Notes: generated by a model from the letters alone, not told the origin. Shown: positions 22,736 through 35,533, counted from the stretch's first letter. The stretch: DNA of 64,000 nt from Blastomyces gilchristii SLH14081 (GCF_000003855.2 NW_003101656.1:185033-249032), one strand, 5' to 3'. Made by a program: numbers and translations.

Positions 22736-24746
22736 ATGAATATAATTCTTATATCTACTGTGATTAATAACATGTATAATATGAAAGTCATGATAGACAG
22801 TGATCTATGTTACTATGCAATGATTAAATCTTCAGTTATAAGATATTATAATCTTCAGTGTATTTTCTTATCAAAACCCCAACTTCTTGCAGAATTTAAT
22901 GATTCAAAAGATGTTTGCATCTGTTACATGATAAAACTCAACATAGATATTAAAGAACATCAGTATGAAAACATCTATATATATAAAGTTGATAATCTTG
23001 ATTATAATCTTATATTAAAACTTGTCTGACGATCTGAACAAGGCATTTTATTAAACACTTGAAACAGAAGCTTAATGTTCTCTAACAATGATAGACTTTA
23101 TGAAGATGATATTTACAAGACTATAAATCTGACACAGATCTCTGTCAACATCTATAAAATGCTCTGAAAAAGAAGTTGCTGAAAAGATCACTGATAGTAG
23201 AACTATATAACAATCTACTTCATCAGTCTGACTGATATTAAAAAGACTCTAGAAAAGTTATTCTGTATTATAATAACAGATTCTTACATGAAACTCTCTT
23301 AATAATATCATAAATATCTAGATGTCTTTTAATAAGATAATATTATAAATATACCTCTCTTATAAGACTCAGAAGTGAATCACAGTCTTAAGTTAGAGAA
23401 AAAAGATAATAAAGACTTTGACTTATTATAAGACTCTCTTTATAATATGTTCTGAGATGAACTTCTTCTTCTTTGAAAGACACTCAATGATCTGTTGAAT
23501 AAAGAATTCATATGTATTAGCAACTCTTTCACTGCAGTCTCTATTCTCTTTGCAAAGAAATCAGGTGAAGAACTCTGATTCTGTGTAAATTATTGAGAAT
23601 TAAACAGATTAATAAAGAAGAACTGTTATTCTTTATCTCTTAATAATGAAACTCTAGCTTGCATTGAACAAGCTTAATAATTTATAAAGTTAGATATCAT
23701 CAGTGTGTTTCATAAGAGCCGCATCACTGAAGAAGATGAGTGACTTACAGCATTCTGAACATGATATAATCTCTTTGAATGAGTAGTCACACTCTTTGAA
23801 CTAACTAATACTCACAGTACATTTCAGAAGTATATTAACTAAGCACTCTGAGATTTTCAGAATGAATTCACATCTGCATATCTTGATAACATTCTCATCT
23901 TTACTGATGAGTTCAGAAAAGAATATCAAGAACATGTATAAAAGATATCATAATAACTACAGAAAGCAGAAGTACTGATAGACATAGATAAGTATGATTT
24001 TGAGATTAAAAGTATAAAATATCTAGGCTTTATCATAGAAGCTGATGAGGAAATCTGAATGAATTCTGAGAAGAGCTCTGCTATTCTTGAATGAGAGACT
24101 CTATACACTGTGAAAGATGTACAAAGCTTTATCAGATTCACTAACTTCTAGCAGTAATTTATATAAAACTTCTCAGATATTATGAGATCACTTACAGAAC
24201 TCACTAAGAAGAACTCAGTATTTCAATGATCAGTGAATACTGAAGCTGTATTTATATAGATAAAGAAGATATTTATTAATATCTCTCTGCTGATAACATT
24301 TGATTCTGATTGTAAGATAGTTGTTGAAGCTGATTTCTCTGACTATATCACAGAAGAAGCTGTATTACAATATAATGATAAAGATGTCTTATAATCATGC
24401 ATCTTTATATTTAAGAAACTGAGTTCTGCTGAATACAATTATAAGATCTATAATAAGAAACCTCTTACAAGTGTATACTATCTAGAAGAATGAGACTCTG
24501 GACTCTGAAGTATCTCTGAATTTAAGATAATCACAGATCATAACAATCTCAAGTACTTTACAACTATCTATAAACTCACTGAATAATAGATATAATAGTC
24601 TGAGTTTCTAAGCTGCTTTCATTTTATAATACACTACTGCTTCAGCAGTCAGAACTCGATGACAGATGCTCTCTTATAATGAGAACAAGCTATGCTGTCT
24701 GATGTGACAGACATGTGCTGAATGAATCAAGAACATCAGCTCTTGA
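22736..24746 (+). pseudogene. pol: G2b pol, 5' part: protease, reverse transcriptase, RNase H
   Basis: The frame 22736-23029 is open for 97 residues: an aspartic-protease region whose active site now reads VMIDSDLCYYA for the usual I-D-S-G-A, ending VDNLDYNLIL (usual N-x-D-Y-D-L-I-L-G). RT spans about 23440-24140 with a remnant catalytic box YLDNILIFTD at about 23876-23905. RNase H starts near 24240 (VVEADFSDYI) and continues to about 24650 before G1b interrupts. Stops are scattered, mostly TGA and TAA. Confidence 0.7.
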
Positions 24747-24913
24747 TATGGTTCGGAAGAACGTACGACCGCCGGATAATAACGCGGCCGCTTCCGAACT
24801 TGCTTATGAATGTAAAGAGGTCATAGTAGCCATCAATTAATTTAGTATACTGTATATAAGAAGTCAGCATACGCCTGTAATTATACACTGACTCAAGCAA
24901 TCTTTAAATCACA
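24747..24913 (+). repeat. 5' LTR of G1b
   Basis: 167 bp, TATGGTTCGGAAG...AAATCACA. The outward first 70 bp keep ACGTACGACC and GCGGCCGC; the inward half is decayed. TATA-like TGTATATAAGAAG near 24851-24863. Confidence 0.85.
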
Positions 24914-25229
24914 TCTGATAGCATGTCTAAAAACTGATAAGAAGTGCAGACTTCTTCAGAGCATGATAATTCTGTTTAAGAAGTGATTTATAGTTATCAT
25001 ATCAGTGTGGTTCTAACATCTTAAAAGATAGCATACAAAGAGTGATGAGTGAAAGAGCATCTAATTGATACTGCTTCACTTGTTGAGAGAAAACTTCAAA
25101 CTCAGATGAATATCATATATATGAATAAATGAGATTTGAGAAAGAGAATGAGAGCAGTGAACCAGATTCAAAGAAGTTCACTCTCTACTTAAAAGAAGAA
25201 TAAAAAGAAAGATGATTATCATCAGAATC

Positions 25230-26540
25230 ATGCAATGATAATAGGAAATTAGAAGTCATATTATAATATAACAATATAATAATATAACAATAGATATTAT
25301 ATGATTAATAAGAAATCACTGAAATGAACACTTTCTCTAGTTAATATGAATAACACTCTTCTCTGCTATCTGAATCAGAAGATATGCAGAATCTCTCAGA
25401 GAGTTTACTCAACATAGTAAGAAAAGCAGGTGAGACTGCTGAACTGAAATTGAAGCTTCATATACATACAAGAATTCTAAATCAGATTGAAGCCTTGTAT
25501 ACATAGTTACAGACTGAAGCAGAAGTTAAACAGTAATTGATATTCACTACAGATTAAGCATTCACTATGAAGAGCTTTACTGACACAATAATCATTATTA
25601 ATAAGAATAGAGAAAATCAGATCATAGACCTGTAGCAGAAGATTAAATGTTTATATAGACAGCTAATCACACTGAATCTGAAGATCTTATTACAATCATT
25701 CACAATCTCTTCAGAAGTATACATATTATCAAAGACTGCTGTGCAGAATGAGAATTCAACTATGAAATACATCAAGCTACAAGATCTGCTGATATCATCA
25801 AGCTTTAATAATAACTGAAAAAATGATGCTGTAATCAGCTGACTAAGTCAGATATAATTATATTATCAGATTAAACATAAGCTTACAGACAGATAGTTAA
25901 CAGAATTTCAACAAGTGTTAAAATCTGCTATATTTCTACACAGAAAAGTGAAGTTAATATAAATGACTGGTAAAAATATGAATCTTACAGACTCAGAATA
26001 ATATTCATTTTTATAAACATGAAATAAGTTTTTTAAATGAATCTTGCACAACTTTGAGAAAGTGAATATATAAGATAAGTATTATAAACACTTCACTGAG
26101 TGTAGATAAGTGAATAACCTTACATTATACTTCACACACTTCAGCTTACACTATCTTATGTTGAATAAAGAGCTTTTATCATTTTCTATTTATAGATCTT
26201 CATTTATAATCCTACATCTGAGTTGAGAGTGAAATGAAAATGCTTAATCTTATAATCAGACACAGTGAAGAAAGCATATAATATTCTCATTGTACAGAAA
26301 CAAGTGAGTCAATTGCAATAGAAAATACTGCAAATAAGTATTCTTTAACAGAGAACAGATAATCAGAGTTCTATAACACAAGTGACACATCTGAATATAA
26401 TAAATCTAAATCTGAATACTATCACTAAGGCACTGAATTCTCTGAAAAAGAGATTCTCTGAGTGAAAATATTGATATTATGAGCATTGAGCTTGCTTCAA
26501 GTGCAGATATTAAAATCATGATATAAAAGATTGCACACAG
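25230..26540 (+). pseudogene. gag: G1b gag remnant with CCHC knuckle
   Basis: Aligned with the better preserved copy at 48180-49390, this contains the N-terminal coiled-coil-like segment (25620-25700), the capsid-like region and, at 26493-26534, the knuckle ACFKCRY-x-NHDIKDC (C-x2-C-x4-H-x4-C intact). Several stops interrupt the frame. The ORF on the opposite strand at 26682-26497 is a shadow of this region. Confidence 0.6.
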
Positions 26541-29500
26541 TGTACACAGTCAAAAGAAGTAGAAAAGTCAAAAAACTAGCAGAATCAGTAAGCTCAGAGA
26601 CACTCACTGATATTCTATGAAAGGTCTTCAAAGTGAAAGAGATACTCATATTAGATGACTCTCTGAAATCTGTATATATCAAGAGAACACGGGCTTCTGA
26701 CTGAGATGTAGATGAGAATGAAGTAAATACTCATCTCAATGTCTTGAGATCTGAATTATTAATGTACAAAGAGCACTTGAATAAGAATCAAGAGATGACT
26801 GTAAAAGTATTAGTAAATATAGAAGCTTCTATACAATATATTAATAATTATGTAATTCAAAGACTGAAAGAGGTCTGCTGAGTGAAGAATTCTCAATATA
26901 TAAAATTATCTGATAACTGATATTTAATATCACTCACAAGAGTATGAGTTTCCTTGTACTTCAGAGAATAATCTTGCTATATTTGAGTGCAAGAGCTGCA
27001 GAATATGAAATATGATCTTATTCTTAAACTTGATTAGTTTCAAAGATTCAATCTGCAGATTCAATGACATACATATCATATATAATTAACTGATAGAAAG
27101 AAAACAGTTCATACAATTCTATTAACTAATATGAGAAGAACATTTCATGTCTCTGATATAGAAGAGTTAAATCTGCTTACATATCAATAAGTAAAGAGAA
27201 CAATTTACAAGATCTCATCTGAAAGCATTCTATATGTTATACAGAATCTGAAAGTGAAGAAAATCAAGATAAAGAATATATGAGAGAACAGATGTATCAA
27301 GAAACTTCTGAAAAAGTATGAAAAGATCTTCTGAATAGATCTTTCATCAGAATTACTGCTGAAGCAAGAATTTGTACATGAGATTGACACAGAGAATATG
27401 AAATCAGTCAATCAGAATGTGTATTCTCTGTTACAAATACATCTTAAAGAACAGAAGTGTCAGATCACAGAGCTTTTAGAACATGATCTTATAAAACTCT
27501 CATCAAGTATATGAGGCTTCTCAGTTCTATTCATGAAAAAGACAGATGAGAAGTGACAGATGTGTATCAATTATTGAGTACTTAATAAGCTTATAATCAA
27601 GAATAAATATTCACTGCTATATATTTAAAAACAGTTGAATACAGTTGAAAATATCTGATATCTATTGAAGATTGATCTTCTCTCAGAATACTAATAGATC
27701 TGTGTAGACAAACTGTCAGTACTGTGAACTGTGTTTAATACACAATGAGAAAAGTTTAAATTTCTGATAATATTATTCAGTCTGATAAATGTATCTGTGA
27801 TCTTTCAAATAATAATGAATATAATTCTTTATAAACAGAATGAAATCTCATGTCTCATATATCTAAATAATATTCTAGTCTTCTCAAACTCATATGATGA
27901 ATATCTGAAGCATCTCAATGAAGTGTTTATAACTTTAACAGAGTCTAAGCTCTATATCAAACTAATAAAATATGTGTTTAAAATGAAAGAGTTGAAGTTC
28001 ATAGAACATGTAGTAAGTGATGACTGTATATACTTCATTCTGAAGAAATTGAATGTCATAGTGAATTGACTATAGTTAAGAAATATATATCATGTATAAC
28101 AGTTTCTTAAGTTGATCTCATATTACTGCAGATTCATCAAAGATTTCACATAAATAGCTGTATCACTCTCAGATCTCTTAAGAGAAATGAATGCTAATCT
28201 GCAGAAGAAGAAGTTTCATTCAATTATCTGAAATACTGTGTGTAAGAAGGCTTTTCTCACACTGAGAGAATGTGTGATAATATTCTCAGTGCTTATTCAA
28301 TCAGATCACAATAAACCTTTCTACATTAATATAAATGCATTTGAATAAGCTATCAGAGACACTTTTCTACAGATGAGTAAGAACAGCAAGCTGCACTTAG
28401 TAATATATGATAATAGAAAACTATTGAGTATTAAGCTCAATTACTCAGTGTATGAAAAGAAATTACTAGCAATCAAGCATACACTAATGTTATGAAATAG
28501 ATATATTAACAATAGATATATAATAACAGTAATCACAGATTATAAAAGTCTTATCTATCTATAATTAACAATGAAATCTTTCAAATGCTTAGTATGTTGA
28601 ATCTCAGAGTGCTAAGTATACAATCTTTATATTCAATACTGAAAGAAATCAGACACTGTGATATCTGATGCAATCAGCTGCAGATCTGACTTTATAAATG
28701 AGAGTTCTGTGAACCAGGCACAAGAAAAGTGCCTGTTAAATATACTAAGAGAATGCAAGAAATCAGAATAAGTGAATACAATAATCTCTTACTTGAAGAA
28801 TAATAAGATATCAGATGATAAGTATTTTATAAAAGTAATAGAAGAGATGCTTCTGAACTTCAAGCTGAGAAAATTGAAAAATAATGTTATGCTTTATCAT
28901 AATCTAGAATACACAGAAGCTCTCTATCTAGAACATTTATTTAAACACAACTTACTAACTCATATGCACAAGAAATTTAGTCACTTAGAAAGCTCTGAAC
29001 TCATAGTATACTTAAATAAAGATTATACTGATCCAGCATGATTAAGAACATTCAGATATACACTCACAAGTGCCTGAATTGCCAGGTTATAAAAGAATCT
29101 AAGAAAGAATTAGAACATAAAAAAGCATAATATCAGATGAAGTATATAATACAATCATTTAAACAATAAGAAGTGAACCTTATAGACATACTACTGTGAA
29201 TATCAAATGAAAATTGTTGAATAATCACTGCTATTGACTACACTACTGACTGATCAGTTGTGAAAGCAGTTTCAGAGATGACAGAGAAGATGATAATGAA
29301 GTTTCTACATAATGAGATCTATATTAACTATGAAATACTATATGAGATTCTAACTAATAACAGTGCAAACCTCATAGAAGAAGCAGTGAGACATTTTATA
29401 AGTCAGTTACAGATAAGACATTATAGAACAATATCATATCATTTACAGATAAACAGAAAGATGAAACACTTGAATGAAATCTTGAGTAATATACTAATAA

Positions 29501-29659
29501 AATATCTAGTGAGTAAGTTTATATGACTATGAAATAAATATCTCAGTCAGATGCTATTAGTCACACAAATTCAGCAGTATGTAGTCTTCAAGCATTCATC
29601 ATTCTACCTGTTGTATAAATTGCATTCACACATTTCAGAGCATGCTTCAGAAAAGATGA

Positions 29660-29765
29660 GAGAGAGAGCAACAGTCACAGATGCAGTAGAAACAACAGTT
29701 GTGAATACAGCAGTCACAGACACAGTAGAAACAACAGTTGCAGACACAGCAGTCATGAACACAGA
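29660..29765 (+). repeat. Short in-frame repeats at the integrase C-terminus (G1b)
   Basis: Units around ACAGTAGAAACAACAGTTG and CAGACACAGCAGTCA encode repeated TVETTVADTAV-like peptides between the integrase core and the GPY/F-like part. The number and order of units differ in G1e (55550-55640), G1d (61300-61360) and G1c (47010-47090). Confidence 0.6.
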
Positions 29766-29830
29766 ATCAAGATTGAAAGAGATCAGCTACATACATATAA
29801 AAGCTAATAAGTTATTCCTGAACTAAGCAA

Positions 29831-30010
29831 TTCAATCAAAAAGAATACAAGACTCACTAGTTAAGAAAGTGAGTCTTAAGATGAAAATATGAGTTCTTGT
29901 ATATAATGAGAGTTCTGAGATTCAATCAAAAAGAATACAAGACTCACTAGTTAAGAAAGTGAGTCTTAAGATGAAAATATGAGTTCTTGTATATAATGAG
30001 AGTTCTGAGA
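29831..30010 (+). repeat. Perfect 90-bp tandem duplication in G1b pol
   Basis: 29831-29920 and 29921-30010 are identical over 90 bp. Other G1 copies (55710-55800, 61425-61515) have a single unit. Both units carry the same decayed bases, so duplication followed decay. The length is 30 codons. Confidence 0.9.
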
Positions 30011-30969
30011 AGTTTCAATCTAGATAATTTACGCTCTATAAAATACTCAACTCACATTCTCTAAGAACATACACATTGAAGCAATCAGAGAAATGAGTCT
30101 TACACAACTTGATAAATGACTCATATTTTATGAAGATAAAAATGTAAAACCTGAGTGAATTATAATTATTCACAGCACTATTATCAGTGTTGAAAAAGAA
30201 GAGACTTACAATTAAAAAGTCTCACAAAGTAAGAGAAATCATAGATACTTATAAATCAGATAATCTCACTTATTCTGATCTTTTCACAATTATAAGAAAA
30301 GAATGAAAAGAAATGAAGAAATCAGATGAATATCACACTTTAATAAGTGATAAGACTGTAGCTGATTGAATAATAATGCACTGCAGATAGCAGATGTAAC
30401 ATAGTAAAAAGCAGTCTCAAAGTAGCAGACTTACACATGAGTCAGATTACAGAAGAAAAAGAAATTCAGAGTTAAATTCAACTATTTATATCAGTTCAAT
30501 TACAGAGATAACAGAGAATGAAGCATCTGAAACATTCACAGATATATGAAACTAAGTCATCTCAATCTCTGAGAACACTCAGAGATGAGATAAGATTAGT
30601 TTTAATAAGCTGTTCACTGTAGTAGTCTGAGCAGTTGAAGAGAGACAGTATAATATATAAGACAGAATTATAAAAGATGAAAGCTGCTGAATCTAGTCAT
30701 CAAATGCTGTACTATATAGAGATTTTATAAGAGTAGTAACTGACAAATAAAGAAAAAAGTGTAAGAAAAGAGAAGAGATAATGAATTAATCATCAACTGT
30801 AAAGATAAGCTGTAAAAGATAAAATGTTATTATACACACTTCATTCATTCTCATATATTATATATTTAATCTATTTCCAACACCACACCACCTGAAAATA
30901 AAAATGTCAAAAACAAAGAAAATCTCAAAACTCAAGATCTGCAAGAGATTCAAGAGCTGCAAGCTGCTT

Positions 30970-32399
30970 TTATAACAATATCATACATGTCTCTGAGTTC
31001 TCTATTACTCTGCATACAACCTTAATATCATTTATTGCAAGATTGACTGAAATGTCAATATAGAAATGTGTATACATATGTATAGAAAAATTGAAGAAGA
31101 GCATGAGACCTGCAGAATCAGAAGTCAGAGCAGAGAGAGTGAAGATGAAAGAAACAGAAGAAGAAGACACAGAACTGAATGAGTGACAGTGAGAGTTACT
31201 CAGAGCTGAACACTTATAATCTGATATATGTACAACCTTTTCTACAGAGAAGAGAGAGAAAGCACTGAGAGAGGCTTGAAAGAGAGTAGTCTTAGCAGTA
31301 TTGTCATCTTCAATTACAATGACCTCTGATGCCAGAGTAACTAAGAACTATTGTTAGCATATGAAATTATAAAAACAGAGATAAAAATTACTGAACAAAC
31401 ACCTGCTGGCCTTAGAATTGTACACACAATTACAACACATACAAGGCTCCTCAGAAAAAGAGAGAAAGACACAGAGAAATGCAGAGAGAAGAACATAATA
31501 CACAAACAGCTCATTCTCATAATAACATCTCAGACAAGATGTACAAGTCTCACATCTGCAGGTGTAAAAGAGTACAACATCTGCATTCTCATTTTTAAAA
31601 ACACAGATATCTTTTATCTGCATTACAAAGATAGATGACAGATATCAAAGAATAGACTGATACAGATCTATTATTCTGAAGAAATTCATCAGAGTGAATA
31701 TTCTCATAATGTTGAACTTTACAGTTATAAAAAGTTTCTTAGTGTTCATGAACATTATAACTTTATGTACAATAAAACTCATAATAATTTCTTCTAGAAA
31801 AATTAGTATTGAAAGAGAAGATGAAAAAAGAAAGACTTACAATCTTAACACTGTTGAGAAGAGAGGTGATTCTTTAGTATAAATGAATAATTGTTTCATC
31901 ATGAATACTTAAAATAAATATAATAATCAGTATTTACAACTGAGCTTCAGATAGTTATGTTATATACTATCTTCATACAATAAATTATTCTAGAGATTGA
32001 CAAGAAAGATGAGAGTGTATATGCTGAGAAACATGATTTATCAAGTCTATACAACATCTTCTTGAAACAGAGGGAGCTGATAATAACAGTGAAAGTAATG
32101 ACAGAGATAGTGAGAACAGAAGTAGCAGTAGTGAGAGTAGCAGAAGCCGGGGTAGAGAAAGTAAGAGAATAAGACACAGAGACAAGTGTAGAAGAATGAG
32201 AGAAAGTGACAGAGAAAGAAACAGAGAAAGCAGGAAAGAACATAGAAGACTCAGTCACACATGACACAGGTAATTTCCTTATTATTACATTCTTCGAGTT
32301 CTCAACTGATAATTCAACATTGAGGTCATGATTATTAGCAGACATGAATCTGTCAACACATGAAGATTGTACATGAATTAAAACAAAATATATTAGCAT
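30970..32399 (-). pseudogene. Antisense gene of G1 (copy b), multi-exon
   Basis: Exon with the N-terminal part 32399-31947 (150 residues open: VDRFMSANNHDLNVELSVEN, then a Ser/Thr-rich linker); Cys-rich exon from 31623 (RCETCTSCLRC ... CMCCNCVYNSKASRC); C-terminal exon to 30970. Intron 2 is 31341-31391 (51 nt) with donor GTAATT, branch GCTAACA and acceptor TTCTTAG. An in-frame stop lies inside the intron, and the flanking exons share one frame, which fits 51 being a multiple of three. Intron 1 is 31794-31840 with donor GTAAGT intact and acceptor TCTAG, 7 nt shorter than in other copies. Function unknown; the Cys spacing suggests a zinc-binding module. Confidence 0.7.
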
Positions 32400-32948
32400 C
32401 TGTATTCACATAAAACATAATCAGAAAATATAATCAAGAAACATGATCAGATACTCACTGAGAAAACAAGGTTAAGAGTGTATAGAAAGATAAAGAAGAT
32501 ATGATATTCATAATAGTATATTCTGATAATTATTAGATGATAAACAAGTTCTGATCACATTTCACAATACATTATACTTACTGCTAATAAACTACTCAGT
32601 ATGAGCACTACAATGATCCTTGTTATAAGAATAAGAGATCATTATCAGAAACACATACAATGTAATAGATAAACTGATTGAAGATGTTAAACAGAAGAAG
32701 AGACAGAAATCTTAAAGAACATAATAATATTCAATGATAATAATAATGAAGAAGATAATTGAAGAATGAGAAATATTAGTGAATAAGTGATACAATATAG
32801 AGAAAGTTTCTTTGTGAGAGTATATACAGAACACTAGCTGAATCAGAAATAGATTATATAATTATAAACACTAGTGACACACTAATCTGCATGAAGCTAG
32901 AGTATATATTATAGTCACATGAGTGTGACTGAATCTGATGAAAGAGAA

Positions 32949-33115
32949 TGTGATTTGAAAGAATATACAACTGCTGAATAATAACACAGTCACTTTCAAA
33001 CTTGCTTACAAATGTAAAGAGGCTATAGCGGCCATCAATTAATTTAGTGTACTGTATATAAGAAGCCGGCGTACGTCTGTAATCATATGCTGACTTAAGC
33101 AATTATTGAATCACA
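32949..33115 (+). repeat. 3' LTR of G1b
   Basis: 167 bp, TGTGATTTGAAAG...GAATCACA. The first (inward) part is decayed, while the second (outward) part retains GCCGGCGTACG. A purine-rich stretch (GATGAAAGAGAA) precedes it. Confidence 0.85.
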
Positions 33116-34681
33116 TTAAATCTGAAGATATTAGTTAATTATAATAAGATTACGTATAATGCTATATACACTTTGCTGATCAGAACACTCTTCAGATCTA
33201 TACTAAATGAATTATAATATATAACAGTTCAAACTGAAGAACTTCTTTAAGCACTTACTAAAGCAGTATATTAAGAAGCAGTCTGATTTTCCTCAGAACT
33301 ATGTATAAGAATCAATATCTCAGAATGTTCAATCAATTATAATAATACTCTATAATTCTGTGAATAATGCTAAGTCTCTTACTCTGAACTGATACACACC
33401 TGAATAATGCAAGAGATGCATGATTTGTGTATAACTGATTATTCAAACTATGAATAACAGTATAGAATAATCTTCTGAGAGTTCTACTAGTCTGAGATAT
33501 TAAACAGTATCAGATGCTTTATCTGAAACTGTAACTACTGTTCTTCTATTATCTTATAAAAGAACTGTAGAAAAGATCTACTGAAATCACTTAATATCTC
33601 TAATAGAATCTGATGAGATGTAGTAATTGACTTCACTATTAATCTATCTAAGAGTAAGAGTTATAAGAATATTCTAATTATTGTTGACTGATTAAATAAA
33701 GATGTAATATTGAAATCTTGTAATAAGATAAATACTGAACAAGTTATCAAAGTCTTCTTACAGAGTTCATTCTATTGAATGCATGAGTTACTGAGATCTA
33801 TTATATTAAACTGAGACTATTAATTCATGAGTGCTCTCTGAATAAGAATCTGTCAAGTTCTCAAGATTATATATTATTTATCAACTGTCTATCACTCTGA
33901 GACTGATAATATATTAGAATAAATAATTCAGACTGTAAAGAACTATCTTTATAAGTTCTGTAATTATTCATAGAATGATTTATATAATCTTCTTCTATAT
34001 ATAGAGATTACTATCAATGATTGAGATACTGTTTTAACAGATATAAGCCTGTTCTTTCTTACACACAGTTACTATTTGAAGATGTTAGATCTTCTAAAGA
34101 TCACACAGTTCACACTGAACCTCTGCAGTTCAATTCAGATCACTGATAATATAGAAATAAAGCTCTGATACACTTACAACTGAGTAGAAGTCTTCATAAC
34201 AAGTGCTAAATAAAATCAAGAAGATCAAGTCAATATTTCACAACATTCTGCAGAGTAGTATAGAATAGAAGATCTTATATAATTGAATCTTAAGAATATA
34301 CAGATCACACACTTATTCTGTACATTGAATTATTATTATATGAAATACACAGTGACAGAGATTCTAAACAGTTATAACTATTGTCTTGATATTTCATCAG
34401 AGATTCATGATGTGTTTTATATGAGCTTGCTCTGTTATATCATCACTAACTCATTTTCCTCTGAACTAACTTTCAACTGAGTGTCACCAGGAATTGTAGA
34501 AGAAGATAATGAACTTGAATGAAAGATCAAGAATATTCTTGATAAGAGACCTCATAGCTGCAGCTGATAATATCTTATAAAATGAGTCAGCTATGATCAA
34601 CTGATCTGAACTCTGAGTTCTGTGTTATCTGAAACAGCAGCTCTTGACTGATGAGAACTACTTCTGAAAGAGAGAGACTAA
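33116..34681 (+). pseudogene. pol: G2b pol, 3' part: integrase and C-terminal region
   Basis: Continues 24746 after G1b. The integrase core around 33620-33800 reads FTINLSKSKSYKNILIIVD, the D-F-x2-x-L-P-x-S-x-G-x2-x-I-L-V-I-V-D start of gypsy integrases. The segment 34283-34480 stays open for 65 residues and includes FHDVFYMSLL-type sequence (usual H-P-V-F-H-V-S-L-L) near 34395-34440. The same region occurs inverted at 36516-38006 (G2d). Non-functional. Confidence 0.65.
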
Positions 34682-35043
34682 TATGATGAGCTGCATCTGA
34701 TCAATTATATAGACTATTCCGTTACACTTCATAGATTTCTACTGCCTCATTCTCAATCACTGATTCTCAGTTATTATAAACATGTATATTCTGATCATTC
34801 ATTCTTGAACATATATACTCTGATTCTCAGCCATTCTCAATCATCAATTCTTAGCTACTATGAATGCATGTAAATTCTTCTGCTCTGAAGCTTCACTATG
34901 TACATCATCACATACACATATAAATATTCACTTCAATTGCTAAATCTTGTACTTTCTCTTTCTTTTTCTTCTTTAACATTTTTCACTTTGTTATATAAGA
35001 CTTATAAATATCATACTGATCTATTCGGCGTAGGCCCCTTATA
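34682..35043 (+). repeat. 3' LTR of G2b
   Basis: 362 bp, the longest G2 LTR, beginning TATGATGAGCTGC (decayed from TGTGGCGGGCTGC) and ending CGGCGTAGGCCCCTTATA. The inner start is decayed while the outer end keeps CpG and CCCC. Extra length comes from duplicated CTGATTCTCAG-type units. A TATA-like TTATATAAGAC is at about 34991-35001. Confidence 0.85.
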
Positions 35044-35533
35044 AGAACATAGCAAAATGCAAAGAAGTGACAATTAGATACATGCAATAATAACTTCTCA
35101 GCTCAGAAACATAGAGCGATTTTATTAAAGTAATTTGTACACCTCTGTATTTATTAGAAACCTGAGAGGCTTGAGTTTCTCTTGTAGATAGATCTATTAA
35201 TACAATCTTCAACTATTTCATAGATTATAGTCTGAACAGTATGTTTTTCTTTTTAAAACATTGTATTAATATTTTTGACAAGAATAGTTCATCTTTTTTA
35301 GAAAGACTTTTACTTTTTACTAGATATAGTTCATTTTCTCTAAATTTACTGATCAGTAGATTTATAAATGTTTAAAAAAGTATATTCTTTATTATAAAAA
35401 ATCTGACTTTTTTTTTTTTTACATATTTACAAAAAGCAGAGTTATCTTAATATAAGTAATATACCTATTACTTCAGAGTTCAGCTTAAGACTCAGAATCG
35501 CTCACTCTATTAAATAACTTATTAATATAATAA
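35044..35533. other. Non-repeat spacer between G2b and G2c
   Basis: About 490 bp that match no other part of the window. AT-rich, with a T-run at 35409-35421, no frame of note and no stops-at-Trp pattern. It may be the original host sequence between two separate G2 insertions. Confidence 0.4.

Larger units (their letters stand above)
26700..30570 (+). pseudogene. pol: G1b pol: protease, RT, RNase H, integrase, GPY/F-like tail
   Basis: Protease near 26815-26860 (VNIEASIQYINNYVI, for D-T-G-A-S). RT runs about 27220-28070; the catalytic box at about 27854-27886 reads IYLNNILVFS for YLDDILVFS, both Asp codons (GAC) having become AAT through CpG loss and further decay. RNase H is about 28220-28560 (SVYEKKLLAIKHTL). 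Integrase spans about 28900-29530, with NYEILYEILTNNSANLIEE and RTISYHLQINRKM (usual T-x-Y-H-P-x-T-N-G-x-x-E). The GPY/F-like region is near 30010-30060. The missing catalytic Asp pair and many stops make it inactive. Confidence 0.8.
24747..33115 (+). mobile_element. G1b: complete Ty3/gypsy element (G1 family) with antisense gene
   Basis: 8369 bp, LTR to LTR, inserted into G2b; flanks TTGA (24743-24746) and TTAA (33116-33119) are a 4-bp target duplication with one transition. Layout: 5' LTR, leader, gag with CCHC, protease, RT, RNase H, integrase with GPY/F-like tail, antisense gene, 3' LTR. It contains a perfect 90-bp tandem duplication at 29831-30010. All sense frames are interrupted. Confidence 0.9.
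21591..35043 (+). mobile_element. G2b: Ty3/gypsy element, split by G1b
   Basis: It starts inside the leader at the G2a junction (21591), runs through gag and pol to 24746, is interrupted by G1b (24747-33115), and resumes with integrase to the 3' LTR (34682-35043). Its own 5' LTR must lie left of G2a, outside the window. A purine-rich tract (GAAAGAGAGAGACTAA, about 34666-34681) directly precedes the 3' LTR, as expected for the plus-strand primer. All reading frames carry many stops. Confidence 0.8.

Noticed and set aside
31351..31638. Plus-strand ORF opposite the Cys-rich exon (also 57143-57457).
   Set aside because: No motif, and it runs through the antisense intron; the conserved Cys spacing and splice signals are on the other strand.
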